DNA from: Gammaproteobacteria bacterium
Lineage (GTDB): Bacteria > Pseudomonadota > Gammaproteobacteria > Ga0077536
Reading direction: 5' to 3'
DNA: 64,000 nucleotides
Assembly (NCBI GenBank): GCA_020849475.1
Contig: JADLGE010000022.1
Span: forward strand, 1 to 64,000
This document shows positions 31,235-41,155 of the stretch, in pieces (position 1 is the stretch's first letter; every line of letters starts with the position of its first letter). The notes below the pieces were generated by a model. That model searched no databases and was not told the DNA's origin. It saw only the letters and a list, made by a program, of their open reading frames with translations. The position numbers were made by a program, and so were the translations under genes.

Positions 31235-32968
31235 ATGGCAAGTTTCGATACCCTCATTCAAGGTGGCACGGTGGTCGATGGCAGTGGCGCGGCCGCGCAT
31301 ACCGCCGACGTCGCCATCAAGGACGGCATGATTGCCGCCATCGGCCGCAATCTCGGCAGCGCCACCGACACCGTCAACGCCGATGGCCTGTTGGTCACGC
31401 CCGGCTGGGTCGACATCCACACCCACTACGACGGCCAGGCAACCTGGGACCCGGTGCTCACGCAATCGGTCAGCCACGGCGTCACCACCCTCATGATGGG
31501 CAACTGCGGTGTCGGTTTCGCACCCGCCAAGCCCGACCGCCATGATTTCCTCATCGAACTCATGGAAGGCGTGGAAGACATTCCGGGTGTGTCGCTGCGC
31601 GCCGGTCTGCCGTGGGCCTGGGAATCTTTTCCTGAATACATGAACGTACTCGATGGCACGCCGCGCACCATCGATATCGCCACGCAGCTCAGCCACGGCG
31701 CCCTGCGCGCCTATGTGATGGACAAGCGCGGCGCCGACAACGAAAACGCCACCGCCGCCGACATCGAGCACATGGCGCGCCTCACGCGCGAAGCGATGGA
31801 CGCCGGCGCGTTTGGTTTTTCGAGCTCACGCACGCCGGTGCACATCGCGCTCGACGGTCGCCCGGTGCCCGGCACCTACGCGGCCGACGATGAACTCATC
31901 GCGCTGGCGCGCGCGGTCAAGAGCAGCGGCCGCGGCCTGGTTGAGATCGTGCTGGCCGGCGTCGCCGGTGAAGACAGCGACGGCCTCGATCGCGAAATGG
32001 CGATGCTGCGGCGGGTGGCGGAGCATTCCGGCGCGGCGGTCATGTTCCTGCTGGTGCAGCAGCTGGGTGATTCGACCCAATGGCGACGTCAGCTCGCCGC
32101 CTGTGACGATGCCGCGCAAGCCGGCCTCACGCTCATTCCGCAGGTCGCGGGCCGGCCGATCTCGATTCTGTTCTGCTTCGAAGGCGAGCATCCGTGGAAA
32201 TTCATGCCGAGCTATCAGGAGATAGCCGACCTGCCGTTCGACGCGCGCTACGCACGACTGCGCGATCCTGCTTTTCGCGCGCGTCTGCTCGCCGAACAGG
32301 ATCCGAACGACCAGGGTTTCTCGCTGCTGTACAAGAACCCGGCGCTGTGGGACTTCACCTATCCGGCCGGCAGCCCCATCAATTACACCCCCGACCCCAC
32401 CAACAGCGTGGCGAAGATTGCCGCGCGCGAAGGCCGCTCGCCGTGGGAAGTGGCCTATGACCTGTTGCTCGCCGATAACGGCCAGTCCTTTCTCATGTAC
32501 GCCCTGACCGGCTATGCCGACGGCAACACCGACGCCGTGCAGGCCATGGTGCGCCACCCGCGCAGCGTGCTGGGTTTGTCCGATGCCGGCGCGCACGTGC
32601 GCTTCATCGCCGACTATGGCGTGCATTCCTACATGCTCAGTCACTGGGTGCGCGATCATCAAAAGGACGACCCCAGGCACATGCCGCTGGAATTCGTGGT
32701 CAAGAAAATGACCAGCGACAACGCCGCGGTGTACGGCATGAAGGACAGAGGTCGACTCGCCGCCGGTCTGCGCGCCGACATCAACCTCATCGATATGGCG
32801 CGCCTCGGCAGCGGCCGGCCGCGCATGGTGTATGACCTGCCGGCCGCGCAGGCGCGGCTCGATCAAAGCGTCACAGGCTACGTGGCGACCTATGTGCAAG
32901 GCCAGGCGGTGCTGCGCGCGGGGGTCGACACCGGTGCGCGGCCTGGGCGCTTGGTGCGCAGCCGCTGA
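31235..32968 (+). CDS. N-acyl-D-amino-acid deacylase-like amidohydrolase
   Basis: 577 residues of the amidohydrolase superfamily. The N-terminal beta-sandwich strand ends in VTPGWVDIHTHYDGQATWDP (metal-binding HxH, about residues 58-77), followed by GVTTLMMGNCGVGFAP, both characteristic of D-aminoacylases and related dihydropyrimidinase-like hydrolases. Late blocks are LGLSDAGAHV (catalytic Asp) and GRLAAGLRADINLID. It probably cleaves an N-acyl amide or a cyclic imide. At 577 residues it is longer than typical D-aminoacylases (about 480-500). ATG 31235 follows a GGGGAGACGC ribosome-binding site; the earlier GTG at 31205 is less likely. Confidence 0.78.
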   Translation: MASFDTLIQGGTVVDGSGAAAHTADVAIKDGMIAAIGRNLGSATDTVNADGLLVTPGWVDIHTHYDGQATWDPVLTQSVSHGVTTLMMGNCGVGFAPAKPDRHDFLIELMEGVEDIPGVSLRAGLPWAWESFPEYMNVLDGTPRTIDIATQLSHGALRAYVMDKRGADNENATAADIEHMARLTREAMDAGAFGFSSSRTPVHIALDGRPVPGTYAADDELIALARAVKSSGRGLVEIVLAGVAGEDSDGLDREMAMLRRVAEHSGAAVMFLLVQQLGDSTQWRRQLAACDDAAQAGLTLIPQVAGRPISILFCFEGEHPWKFMPSYQEIADLPFDARYARLRDPAFRARLLAEQDPNDQGFSLLYKNPALWDFTYPAGSPINYTPDPTNSVAKIAAREGRSPWEVAYDLLLADNGQSFLMYALTGYADGNTDAVQAMVRHPRSVLGLSDAGAHVRFIADYGVHSYMLSHWVRDHQKDDPRHMPLEFVVKKMTSDNAAVYGMKDRGRLAAGLRADINLIDMARLGSGRPRMVYDLPAAQARLDQSVTGYVATYVQGQAVLRAGVDTGARPGRLVRSR

Positions 32969-33067
32969 TGGGCTAATCACGCATCTGTGCCGAGGCGCGT
33001 TCCGCGCGCGCCTCGGCATCGGCATTCTCCGCTTCCCTGTACCTCGTGACGGGGATAAATTACCGCG

Positions 33068-36000
33068 ATGGGGAATGGAAAGGATGCCGGCACGGAGGTC
33101 ACGTCTGGCAAGACGACAACGACCGACGATGAACACAGCACCCGTGCCGAGCGTCTGCTCGCCAGCCTTCAAAACGTGGTGTGGGAAGCCGAACTGGATT
33201 TAGGCCAGTTCATCTACGTCAGTCCCCAGGCCGAGCACCTGCTCGGCTATCCGCGCACCGCATGGCTGGCCCCCCATTTCTGGGCCGACCACATCCATCC
33301 CGACGACCGCGCCGCTACCGTCGACTACTGCGCGCGGGCCGTCGGCGATCTGCGCAGCCATTATTTCGAGTACCGCATGCTGGCCGTCGACGGCCGTGTG
33401 GTATGGATAGGCGACAGTGTGACGGTGGTGACCGAAGACGGCCGCGCGCAACGCTTGTGCGGTGTGATGACGGAGATTCCTGCGCGCCACGTCGGCGCCG
33501 CCAGGCTCGCACCGGCGACGCTCAGTCCGGCCGCGCGCCTCGCCGACATCGCGCGCCTCGAGCGCCTGCATTTGCTCGAATGCATGGAGCGCATCAACAG
33601 TGTCGTGCAGCGTGGCGCCGGCGACATCAACCTGGTGATGCGTGGACTGCTCGACGCGCTGCTCGAGATCTTCGATTGCGATCGTGCGCGCCTTGTTACG
33701 CGCCGCGAAATCGAACCGCCGCGCTGGATGCAGCGCCTCGCCCGTCAACGTGACGACGTGCCGGCGGTCGCCGAAACATGGATCACCGACGAAGTGCTCG
33801 AAGACATGCTGCGCAAAGTGATGGCCGCGCCCGGCGCGCTGCGCTTCGATGGCGACGCAGGTCTCGCCATCGCGCCGCGTGTGCGCGACAGCCAGCATTT
33901 GCAGTCGCTGCTGGCGGTGCGCATCGATCCCGACATCGGCGGACCGTGCATCCTCGAACTGCACCAGTGCCGCTTTGCGCGGGTGTGGACCGCCACCGAA
34001 GTGCGCTTGTTCGAACAGCTGGCGCTGCGCGTCGCCGACGCCTTGAGCGCGCTCATCGCCCACCGCGCGCTGCAGTTGAGTGAAAGCCGCCTGGTCGACG
34101 CACAGCGCCTGGCGCGCATCGGCTATTGGGAGCGGGATCTCGATGCCGGCGTCATCACGCTGTCGGAACAGACCTGTCACATCCTCGGCGTGCCGCCCTT
34201 CAACGGGCCGCAGAGCCTCGAGGAATGCAACCAGCTCTGGCTGTCGCACATTCATGCCGATGACCGCGAGCGCGTGGCGCAGGCCATGGACAACACCATC
34301 CGCCTCGGCCTGCCCTACGACGTCGAATACCGCCTGATCAATCTCGCAGGCGAGACGCTGTTCCTGCGCAGCATCGGTCGCGACATTCCACGCGGACCGA
34401 ACGAAGCGCGGCGCTGGTTCGGCACCCTGCAGGACAACACGCCGCTGCGGCGCATGGAGCAGGAGCTGCGCCACAGCGAGGCACGCTTCCAGGCCTACAT
34501 GAATCACACCACCGACTCGATCACGGTGCACGACGAGATCGGCCGCATCGTCGAGGTCAACCAGCAGATCTGTGACAGCCTGGGTTACCGTCGGGAAGAG
34601 TTTCTCGGGCGGTTCCCTTATTTCTACGACCCCAGCCTCACCGCCCTGCACCTGTTTTCCATCGGCCGTCGCATGGACGCTGGCGAAGTTGTCAGTTTCC
34701 GCACCCGCCACCGCCGCAAGGACGGCAGTGAGTTTCCGACCGAGGTGCGCATTCGACGCTTCAGCATCGACGGCCAGACGCGCGGCGTGGCGGTCACGCG
34801 CGACATCAGCGAACAGGTCAAGGCCGAACAGGCCTTGCAGGAAAATCACGCGCTGTTGCAGGCGATCGTTGAAGGCAGCGCCGACGCCATCAGCGTCAAG
34901 GACAAGGACGGCCGCTACCTGCTCATCAACGCCGCGGGCGCCTGGCGTCTCGGCCATCCGGTCGATGAAATCATCGGTCACAGCGACGCCGAGCTCGCGC
35001 CCGACAAGCAGGCCACCGTCACCCGCCGCCGCGCCTTGAGCGCGCCGCAGTTGCTGGATGGCGGAATGTTCGAGGAAGCGGTGACGCTCGGCAGCGCCAC
35101 GCGCCATTACCTCTCCACCACCCACAGCTTCCGCGATGCCGCCCATGACGGTGGTGGCGTGGTGAGCATCTCGCGCGACATCACCGAGTTGCGGCGCCTG
35201 GAAGAGCAATTGCGCCACGCCCAGAAAATGGACGCCATCGGACGTCTGGCCGGCGGCGTCGCCCACGACTTCAATAATCTGCTGACGGTGATCCTCGGCT
35301 ATGGCTCGGTGGTGCGCAGTCGCTTGGCTGCCGATGACGTCAACCTGCACGCGCTGGACGAGATGCTGAAATGCGGGGAGCGCGCCGCCAATCTCATCCG
35401 TCAGCTGCTGGCCTTCAGTCGCAAACAGACGCTGCATCCGGCGCGCGTGCGCCTGCAGGACCTGCTCGATGACTGGCGGCAACTGATTCGCCCGCTGCTG
35501 ACCGAGGACGTCGAGCTCGGACTCAGCATCGACCCCGACGTCGGGCCGGTCGCGGTCGACCCGGTGTATCTCGAGCAGGCCTTGACCAATCTCGCCATCA
35601 ATGCGCGCGACGCGATGCCCGACGGCGGCCACCTCGGTGTCCAACTGGGCGCCACCACGCTCGGCGCCGACGACTGCGCGCGACTCGGGCTTGCCACCCC
35701 CGGCCCCTATGCGCTTCTGCGCGTCAGCGATACCGGCATCGGCATGGATGCCGACACCCTGGCCCAGATCTTCGAACCGTTCTTCACCACCAAGGCGGTC
35801 GACAAAGGCACCGGCCTCGGCCTCGCCATGGTCTATGGCTTCGTCGCGCAGTCTGCCGGTCACCTGGATGTCAGCAGCACGCCCGGCGCGGGCTCGGTGT
35901 TCAGCCTGCTGCTGCCGTGCGTGTCGCAGGGCGCGCGATGGTCGACACCGCAGGTCACGGCCATCGGCGCGCCGCCGGCGCGCGGCGACGAAACCGTGTT

Positions 36001-36343
36001 ACTGGTCGAAGACGAACCGGCGGTGCGCAAGTTGACCCGCGAATTGCTCGAACACGACGGCTACCGGGTCATCGAAGCGGCGGACGGCGTGGCGGCACTG
36101 GATGTCGCGGCACAACATGCGGGCGCCATCGATCTATTGCTCACCGACGTGGTGATGCCGCGCATGAAAGGCCCGGAGCTCGCCGTCAAGTTATGCAGCG
36201 CACGGCCAGGCCTGCGCGTACTGTTCATGTCAGGCCATTCGGAACGGGGCGGTACGCCCTTGCCCGAGGTCATGATCAAACCCTTCCGTCCCGAAACGCT
36301 CGCCCAGCGCGTGCGCGACGCACTCGACAAACACGCGCCCTGA
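33068..36343 (+). CDS. Hybrid sensor histidine kinase with four PAS domains, GAF domain and receiver
   Basis: 1091 residues, no membrane segment. Order: PAS with PAC (about 25-140; [20 protein letters not shown]), GAF (about 180-335; [20 protein letters not shown]), PAS (345-460; [20 protein letters not shown]), PAS (470-590; [20 protein letters not shown]), PAS (595-710; [20 protein letters not shown]), HisKA (phospho-acceptor His in VAHDFNNLL, about residue 733), HATPase ([33 protein letters not shown]) and a C-terminal receiver (about 955-1085) with the phospho-acceptor Asp in LLLTDVVMP and Lys in MIKPF. A soluble cytoplasmic sensor of several inputs. No response regulator is adjacent, so it either hands phosphate to a distant partner or is read out internally. 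ATG 33068 is preceded by GGGGATAAATTACC. Confidence 0.88.
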   Translation: MGNGKDAGTEVTSGKTTTTDDEHSTRAERLLASLQNVVWEAELDLGQFIYVSPQAEHLLGYPRTAWLAPHFWADHIHPDDRAATVDYCARAVGDLRSHYFEYRMLAVDGRVVWIGDSVTVVTEDGRAQRLCGVMTEIPARHVGAARLAPATLSPAARLADIARLERLHLLECMERINSVVQRGAGDINLVMRGLLDALLEIFDCDRARLVTRREIEPPRWMQRLARQRDDVPAVAETWITDEVLEDMLRKVMAAPGALRFDGDAGLAIAPRVRDSQHLQSLLAVRIDPDIGGPCILELHQCRFARVWTATEVRLFEQLALRVADALSALIAHRALQLSESRLVDAQRLARIGYWERDLDAGVITLSEQTCHILGVPPFNGPQSLEECNQLWLSHIHADDRERVAQAMDNTIRLGLPYDVEYRLINLAGETLFLRSIGRDIPRGPNEARRWFGTLQDNTPLRRMEQELRHSEARFQAYMNHTTDSITVHDEIGRIVEVNQQICDSLGYRREEFLGRFPYFYDPSLTALHLFSIGRRMDAGEVVSFRTRHRRKDGSEFPTEVRIRRFSIDGQTRGVAVTRDISEQVKAEQALQENHALLQAIVEGSADAISVKDKDGRYLLINAAGAWRLGHPVDEIIGHSDAELAPDKQATVTRRRALSAPQLLDGGMFEEAVTLGSATRHYLSTTHSFRDAAHDGGGVVSISRDITELRRLEEQLRHAQKMDAIGRLAGGVAHDFNNLLTVILGYGSVVRSRLAADDVNLHALDEMLKCGERAANLIRQLLAFSRKQTLHPARVRLQDLLDDWRQLIRPLLTEDVELGLSIDPDVGPVAVDPVYLEQALTNLAINARDAMPDGGHLGVQLGATTLGADDCARLGLATPGPYALLRVSDTGIGMDADTLAQIFEPFFTTKAVDKGTGLGLAMVYGFVAQSAGHLDVSSTPGAGSVFSLLLPCVSQGARWSTPQVTAIGAPPARGDETVLLVEDEPAVRKLTRELLEHDGYRVIEAADGVAALDVAAQHAGAIDLLLTDVVMPRMKGPELAVKLCSARPGLRVLFMSGHSERGGTPLPEVMIKPFRPETLAQRVRDALDKHAP

Positions 36344-36418
36344 CAGCGGGCGGCGATTGACGCTGCACGCGCACTTGGTAAGACTGCGGGCGGGTTCTTC
36401 AGTAGCGCAGTTCGAGTC

Positions 36419-36808
36419 ATGACCGCCAGCAATTCCGAAACCGTCCGCCGCTTCTGCCACAGTCTCGTGAGTGGCGACATGGCGCTCGCCGTGCGTCATC
36501 TGAGCAATGACGTTTACTATCAGAACATGCCGTGGGAGCCGATGCGCGGCGCGCGCACCGTGCAGGAATTCCTGCAGCCCTTCGTCGATGGCACCCACTC
36601 GACCCTGACCTCCCTCGACATTCATCATCAGGTGGCCGAAGGCGACACCGTCATGAACGCCCGCACCGAGGTATGGGAACGGCGCAACTTGCGCGTGGTG
36701 TTGCCGGTGGCCGGCGTGTTCGTGCTGCGTGAGGGGCTGATCGTGCGCTGGTGCGACTACTGGGATCTGGCGACCTTCAAGCCTCTGCTGGACGCCATCA
36801 GTCAATAG
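36419..36808 (+). CDS. NTF2-like / limonene-epoxide-hydrolase-fold protein
   Basis: 129 residues, one SnoaL/LEH-type alpha+beta cone. The residues that form the Asp-Arg-Asp site of limonene-1,2-epoxide hydrolase have counterparts here: MPWEPMRGARTVQEFL, the NARTEVWERRNLRV strand and FVLREGLIVRWCDYWDL. This hints at hydration or isomerisation of a hydrophobic substrate, but many members are ligand-binding only. It stands alone between the kinase and an acyl-CoA dehydrogenase pair and may belong with the latter. ATG 36419 is the only start that fits. Confidence 0.72.
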   Translation: MTASNSETVRRFCHSLVSGDMALAVRHLSNDVYYQNMPWEPMRGARTVQEFLQPFVDGTHSTLTSLDIHHQVAEGDTVMNARTEVWERRNLRVVLPVAGVFVLREGLIVRWCDYWDLATFKPLLDAISQ

Positions 36809-36883
36809 CGCGGCCCGGCGCGGGTGGCCTTTTGAGGCCTGCTGCGGCACTATTCCGGCTCGCTTATCTTGGCCGCAATCCCC

Positions 36884-38041
36884 ATGCATGTCGCGCTCAC
36901 TGAAGAACAGGCACTCATTCAAGACACCGCCCAGCGCTTTGCCGCAAGCGAGCTGGCGCCGGTCGCGGCGCAGGTCGAACTGCCCGAATTTCGCGCTACC
37001 TATCTCGCCAATCTGAAGCGCCTCGCCGAGCTCGGCTTCATGGGCTTGAACGTCGACCCGGCCCATGGCGGTAGCGGTGCGGGCGTGGTCGCGTTCAGCG
37101 TGGCCGTGACCGAAGTCGCGCGCGCCTGTGCCTCGACGGCGGTGGCGATGTCGGTCAACAACTTGGTCGCGGAAGTGATCCAGGCCATTGGCAACGACGA
37201 GCAGAAAGCGCGTTACATCGAACGCATCTGCAATGGAGAATACCCGGCGGCGGGCTTTTGCCTGTCCGAAGCCGGCGCCGGCTCCGACCCTTCTTCCATG
37301 AACACCCGCGCGCGGCGCGATGGCGATCACTTCGTGCTGAACGGCACCAAGATGTGGATCTCGAACGCCGAGTACGCGGGCGTGTTCGTGGTGTGGGCGG
37401 TGACCGACGCCAACGCAGCCCAAGGCAAGGGCATTTCGTGCTTTCTGGTCGAAGCCGGCACGCCTGGCCTCACCATCGGCCCCCATGAACACAAGATGGG
37501 CCAGCGCGGCTCCAGCACCAATCCGGTCATCTTCGAAGACGTGCGCGTGCCGGCCAGCGCCATGCTCGGCCGCGAGAACGATGGCTTTCGCATCGCGGTC
37601 GGTGAACTGACCGGCGGCCGTATCGGCATCGGCTCGCTGGCGCTCGGCATCGGCAACGCGGCCATCGACATCGCGCGCAAGTACATCACCGAGCGCGAGC
37701 AGTTCGGCAAGCGCATCGGTGATTTCCAGGGCATCCAGTGGATGCTGGCCGACACCTATACCGAACTCGAAGCGGCGCGCCTGCTGCTCATGAGCGCGGC
37801 TTACCAGAAAGAAAGCGGCCAGGCCTATGCCAAGGCCGCCTCGATGGCCAAGCTGTTCGCGACCGAGAGCGCCAACAAGGCCTGCTACACGGCGCTGCAG
37901 TTGATGGGCGGCGTCGGTTACACCGAAGCGATGCCGCTTGAGCGTCTCGCGCGCGACGCGCGCGTCACCACCATTTATGAAGGCACCAGCGAAATCCAGC
38001 GCGTCATCATCGCGCGTGAACTGTTGAGGGAAGTGGCGTGA
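36884..38041 (+). CDS. Acyl-CoA dehydrogenase (SCAD/BCAD-like)
   Basis: 385 residues; FAD-dependent alpha,beta-dehydrogenation of an acyl-CoA, electrons going to ETF. The full domain set is visible: N-terminal helices (LTEEQALIQDTAQRFAASEL), FAD-binding FCLSEAGAGSDPSSM (about 125-139) and MWISNAEYAGVFVVWA, and the C-terminal bundle ending VTTIYEGTSEIQRVI, where Glu in YEGTSE is the catalytic base at the short-chain/branched-chain position. I start at ATG 36884; a TTG at 36869 in the same frame is possible. The next gene overlaps by GTGA. Confidence 0.88.
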   Translation: MHVALTEEQALIQDTAQRFAASELAPVAAQVELPEFRATYLANLKRLAELGFMGLNVDPAHGGSGAGVVAFSVAVTEVARACASTAVAMSVNNLVAEVIQAIGNDEQKARYIERICNGEYPAAGFCLSEAGAGSDPSSMNTRARRDGDHFVLNGTKMWISNAEYAGVFVVWAVTDANAAQGKGISCFLVEAGTPGLTIGPHEHKMGQRGSSTNPVIFEDVRVPASAMLGRENDGFRIAVGELTGGRIGIGSLALGIGNAAIDIARKYITEREQFGKRIGDFQGIQWMLADTYTELEAARLLLMSAAYQKESGQAYAKAASMAKLFATESANKACYTALQLMGGVGYTEAMPLERLARDARVTTIYEGTSEIQRVIIARELLREVA

Positions 38042-39306
38042 ATTTCGAACTACCGGAACAATTGCAGGCCTATCTCGCGGAACTCGACCAGTTCATCGAG
38101 CGCGAAATCAAACCGCTGGAAGAACAGGACGACAACATCCGTTTCTTCGATCATCGCCGCGAACATTCACGCACCGACTGGGACAATGGCGGCATTCCGC
38201 GCCACGACTGGGAAGCGCTGCTGGCCGAGGCACGGCGCCGCGCCGACGCCGCCGGTCATTATCGCTATGCGTTTCCCAAAGAATTCGGCGGCCGCGACGG
38301 CACCAATCTCGGCATGGCGGTGATTCGCGAGCATCTCGCTGCCAAGGGCCTCGGCCTGCATTGCGATCTGCAGAACGAGCACGCCATCGTCGCCAACAAC
38401 ATCGGCCTGTTGCTGATGCTCCATTACGGCAGTGAAGAACAGAAGCGCGAGTGGGTGGAACCGCTCGCCAACGGCACTGGCTTCATCGCCTTCGGCATCA
38501 CCGAGCCCAAGCACGGCTCCGACGCCACACACATGGAAACCACCGCCGTGCGCACCGCTAATGGCTGGCGCATCAACGGCGAGAAGACCTGGAACACCGG
38601 CATTCATACCGCGCCCTGCGACATGATTTTCGCGCGCACCGCCGGCAAGGCCGGCGATGGCGACGGCATCACCGCCTTCCTGGTGCCGACCAACGCGAAA
38701 GGCTTCAAGGTCGAGGAGATGCTGTGGACCTTCAACATGCCGACCGACCACGGCCGCATCAGCATGACGGATGTGGAAGTGCCGGATTCGGCCATCCTCG
38801 GCAAGGAAGGCCGGGGCTTGCAAATCGTGCAGCACTTCTTCAACGAGAACCGCATTCGACAGGCAGCTTCGAGCCTCGGCGCCGCGCAGTTCTGTGTGAA
38901 TGAATCGGTGGCCTATGCGCTCGAGCGCAAACCCTTCGGCAAACCGCTGGCCTCGAACCAGGGCATCCAGTTTCCGCTGGTCGAACTGCAGACTCAGTGC
39001 GAGATGGTGCGCGCCCTCATCCACAAGACCGCCTGGATGATGGACCAGTACGGCGCGTTCTCGGTGTCGGACAAAGTCTCGATGTGCAATTTCTGGTCGA
39101 ACCGCCTGTGCTGTGAAGCGGCCGACCGCGCCATGCAGGTGCATGGCGGCATGGGCTATTCACGGCACAAGCCGTTCGAACACATTTACCGTCATCATCG
39201 CCGCTATCGCATCACCGAAGGCGCGGAAGAGATCCAGATGCGCCGCGTGGCGGGCTACATGTTCGGCTTCATGAAGCAGCGTGCGCCCAAGGGCGTGGTC
39301 GAATAG
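38038..39306 (+). CDS. Second acyl-CoA dehydrogenase, divergent subfamily, coupled to the first
   Basis: 422 residues from GTG 38038, overlapping the stop of the first dehydrogenase (GTGA). It keeps the flavin site (GITEPKHGSDATHM about 157-170; GEKTWNTGIHTAP about 183-195) and the C-terminal RYRITEGAEEIQMRR, where Glu in TEG is at the catalytic-base position. It is larger than the first and has an N-terminal DQFIEREIKPLEEQDDNIRF stretch and a conserved HDWEALLAEARRRADAAGHY segment typical of subfamilies acting on bulky or cyclic acyl-CoAs. Two unlike acyl-CoA dehydrogenases in one transcript may form a heteromeric enzyme, as in actinobacterial steroid side-chain enzymes, though those are of a different subfamily. 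Confidence 0.85.
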   Translation: MNFELPEQLQAYLAELDQFIEREIKPLEEQDDNIRFFDHRREHSRTDWDNGGIPRHDWEALLAEARRRADAAGHYRYAFPKEFGGRDGTNLGMAVIREHLAAKGLGLHCDLQNEHAIVANNIGLLLMLHYGSEEQKREWVEPLANGTGFIAFGITEPKHGSDATHMETTAVRTANGWRINGEKTWNTGIHTAPCDMIFARTAGKAGDGDGITAFLVPTNAKGFKVEEMLWTFNMPTDHGRISMTDVEVPDSAILGKEGRGLQIVQHFFNENRIRQAASSLGAAQFCVNESVAYALERKPFGKPLASNQGIQFPLVELQTQCEMVRALIHKTAWMMDQYGAFSVSDKVSMCNFWSNRLCCEAADRAMQVHGGMGYSRHKPFEHIYRHHRRYRITEGAEEIQMRRVAGYMFGFMKQRAPKGVVE

Positions 39307-39363
39307 CGCGCTGCCCGCAAGCATCATCCCTGCGAATCACCCCACAGATTGATTGGAGTCGCC

Positions 39364-39819
39364 ATGAAACTCGTGCCCTTGATGACCTATTACGCCACGC
39401 TCACCAATGCCCTGCCGGTCGGCCCCGGCATGTACGGCAATCGTCTCATCGTCGAAGTGGACGGCGGCGAATTCGAAGGGCCACGCCTGAAGGGCGTGAT
39501 CCGCAAAGCGGGCTGCGCCGACTGGCTGACCATGACCGAAGATTTCGGCCATCTCGATGTACGCGCCACCCTCGAAACCCACGACGGCGCGTTCATCTAC
39601 CTCGAATACATCGGCAAACTCGAACTGACGCCCAAGGTACAGGCCGCCCTCGCCGGCAATGGCACCACCGAATTCGGCGAAAGCTATTTCGTCACCGCGC
39701 CGCGCATGCAGACCGGCGACCCGCGCTATGCCTGGGTCAACAACATGGTCTGCGTGGCACAGGGCAAGATAGGCGCGGGGCGGGTGGACTACCGGGTGTT
39801 TCAGGTGGTGAATGATTGA
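39364..39819 (+). CDS. DUF3237-family protein
   Basis: 151 residues; a compact beta-barrel protein with GPGMYGNRLIVEVDGGEFEG (about 20-39), the LTMTEDFGHLDVRATLETHD block (about 56-75) and YFVTAPRMQTGDPRYAWVNN (about 118-137), which are the conserved parts of DUF3237. Function is unknown; members often sit beside acyl-CoA or aromatic catabolism genes. It is 57 bases downstream of the acyl-CoA dehydrogenase pair on the same strand and is likely co-transcribed with them. A family A repeat pair follows it. Confidence 0.75.
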   Translation: MKLVPLMTYYATLTNALPVGPGMYGNRLIVEVDGGEFEGPRLKGVIRKAGCADWLTMTEDFGHLDVRATLETHDGAFIYLEYIGKLELTPKVQAALAGNGTTEFGESYFVTAPRMQTGDPRYAWVNNMVCVAQGKIGAGRVDYRVFQVVND

Positions 39820-39848
39820 GAGAAATCGGGGACCGCTTGTAGTCATCC

Positions 39849-39914
39849 GTGGGTCCGATTTCTGTCGGACATCCCGTGGCGCCACTGAAGTGTCAGACTG
39901 AAGTCTGACCCACA
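39849..39914. repeat. Family A palindrome doublet (two inverted units)
   Basis: Left unit 39849-39873 (GTGGGTCCGATTTCTGTCGG then ACATC) and right unit 39891-39914 (TGTCAGACTGAAGTCTGACC then CACA), each with its own partial palindrome and the GTGGG/CCCAC feet facing outward. Together they make a 66-base inverted structure between the convergent DUF3237 and GCS2-type genes. Compensated arm changes in the left unit (CCGA with TCGG) suggest that the hairpin, not the primary sequence, is conserved. Confidence 0.8.
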
Positions 39915-39925
39915 CAGGGACAGTG

Positions 39926-41155
39926 CTAGGCGTACAAGCGGTTTTCTGCCAAGGCCCCACACAAACCGCGGTACAAGTTGCGTAGCTGATCCCGCGTCGG
40001 CGCCTGCCCACCCACTGCCAGCAGACGCCGCGCCAGCGGCGCGCGCTTCAACAGGGCGGCGACGTGTTCACCGCCCGGCCCTTCCAGCACGCCGTTGCCC
40101 GCGCAGAGCGCCTGCCACGCAGCGCCCATGGTGCAAGGCTGCGTGCCGAGACCGAGCGCATTCAACACACTGGCGTCGTCCAGCACCACCTGCTCGCCAT
40201 CTCTCAAGCTGCGCTCGAACAGCGTGGCGAGCACTTCCGTGGATACCGCCACCTGCGCATCGCGCGCACTGTGCCGCTCTTCGTACAGCGCCTTGACCAA
40301 GGCCACCACCGCGCGCGCCACGGCGAGATCCGCGCGCGGACTTTCCTGCGCATCGAGAATGCGGATTTCAATCGCGCCGCGCTCAAAACGCGCAATCGCG
40401 CCGCGCGAGTTCAGCCACTCGCCGTCCAGCACTTTGTCGGTATCGAAAGGCGCGATGGCTTCGAACATCGGCGCCAGAATGCGGCTGTGGTACTCATCGA
40501 TACTCGCCACGCGGTCCGGGATCACGCGACCGGTGATCTCGGGCACGCGCTTCTGATTCAGACGATAGGTTTCGAGGCGTGTATCGAGCAGGCCGCTGGC
40601 CTTGCCGTCGACATAGGGCGAGGCCGCCGCCAGCGCCGGCAGCAGCGGCAGGGCAATGCGGATCGCATCATGCAGCCGCACGAACTCGGCGTCGTTGGCG
40701 AACGGCAGGTTGATATGCATGCTCTGCAGATTGGCCCAGCCATGACCGCGACAGTTGAAGATGCGGTCGTAGGCGGCGTAGATCTCGTTCTGCTCGTGGG
40801 GCCACAGGCGCTGCTCGGTCAAGGGGTCCATCCACGGATGCATGGGCCCGGGCAGCACGCGCGCATTGTGCTTGGTCAGCAGCGCGTCGATGCGCGCGAC
40901 TTCGGCGCTGAACAACTCATCCAGACCATCAAGGCTGGCGGCCGGCCCATTGGTCTTGAGTTCGATGACGTGCAGTGACAATTCGTTGGACCAGCCGATG
41001 GGGCCGTCGGCGAATTCGTTGACTTCGGCGCCCGCCACCTCGGCCAGCAGGCGGTCGGCGATGGCGCGCACGTCGAGCGTGTCGCGGTCGACGATGGCGT
41101 ATTCAATCTCGATGCCGTAGGCGGCAAAGGCACTCAAAGGCGCGCGCTTGTTCAT
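39926..41155 (-). CDS. GCS2-type carboxylate-amine ligase (glutamate-cysteine-ligase-like)
   Basis: 409 residues. The N-terminal AYGIEIEYAIVDRDTLDVR is the GCS2 nucleotide/metal-binding strand (YGIEIEY, glutamates at about 15-17), followed by GWSNELSLHVIELKTNGPAA, ANLQSMHINLPFANDAEFVR and ARFERGAIEIRILDAQESPR, all at the positions of the GCS2 active site. The family forms amide bonds between a glutamate carboxylate and an amine using ATP; plant-type GshA and YbdK are examples. It is the last gene of a three-gene overlapping operon (ATGA with the ATP-grasp gene). Its substrate is presumably the product or substrate of that ligase rather than cysteine, but this is inferred. Confidence 0.78.
   Translation of the reverse strand: MNKRAPLSAFAAYGIEIEYAIVDRDTLDVRAIADRLLAEVAGAEVNEFADGPIGWSNELSLHVIELKTNGPAASLDGLDELFSAEVARIDALLTKHNARVLPGPMHPWMDPLTEQRLWPHEQNEIYAAYDRIFNCRGHGWANLQSMHINLPFANDAEFVRLHDAIRIALPLLPALAAASPYVDGKASGLLDTRLETYRLNQKRVPEITGRVIPDRVASIDEYHSRILAPMFEAIAPFDTDKVLDGEWLNSRGAIARFERGAIEIRILDAQESPRADLAVARAVVALVKALYEERHSARDAQVAVSTEVLATLFERSLRDGEQVVLDDASVLNALGLGTQPCTMGAAWQALCAGNGVLEGPGGEHVAALLKRAPLARRLLAVGGQAPTRDQLRNLYRGLCGALAENRLYA

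Noticed and set aside
33200-35863. 887-residue minus-strand open frame opposite the hybrid kinase
   Set aside because: Antisense shadow; no domain, and the plus frame is a complete kinase.
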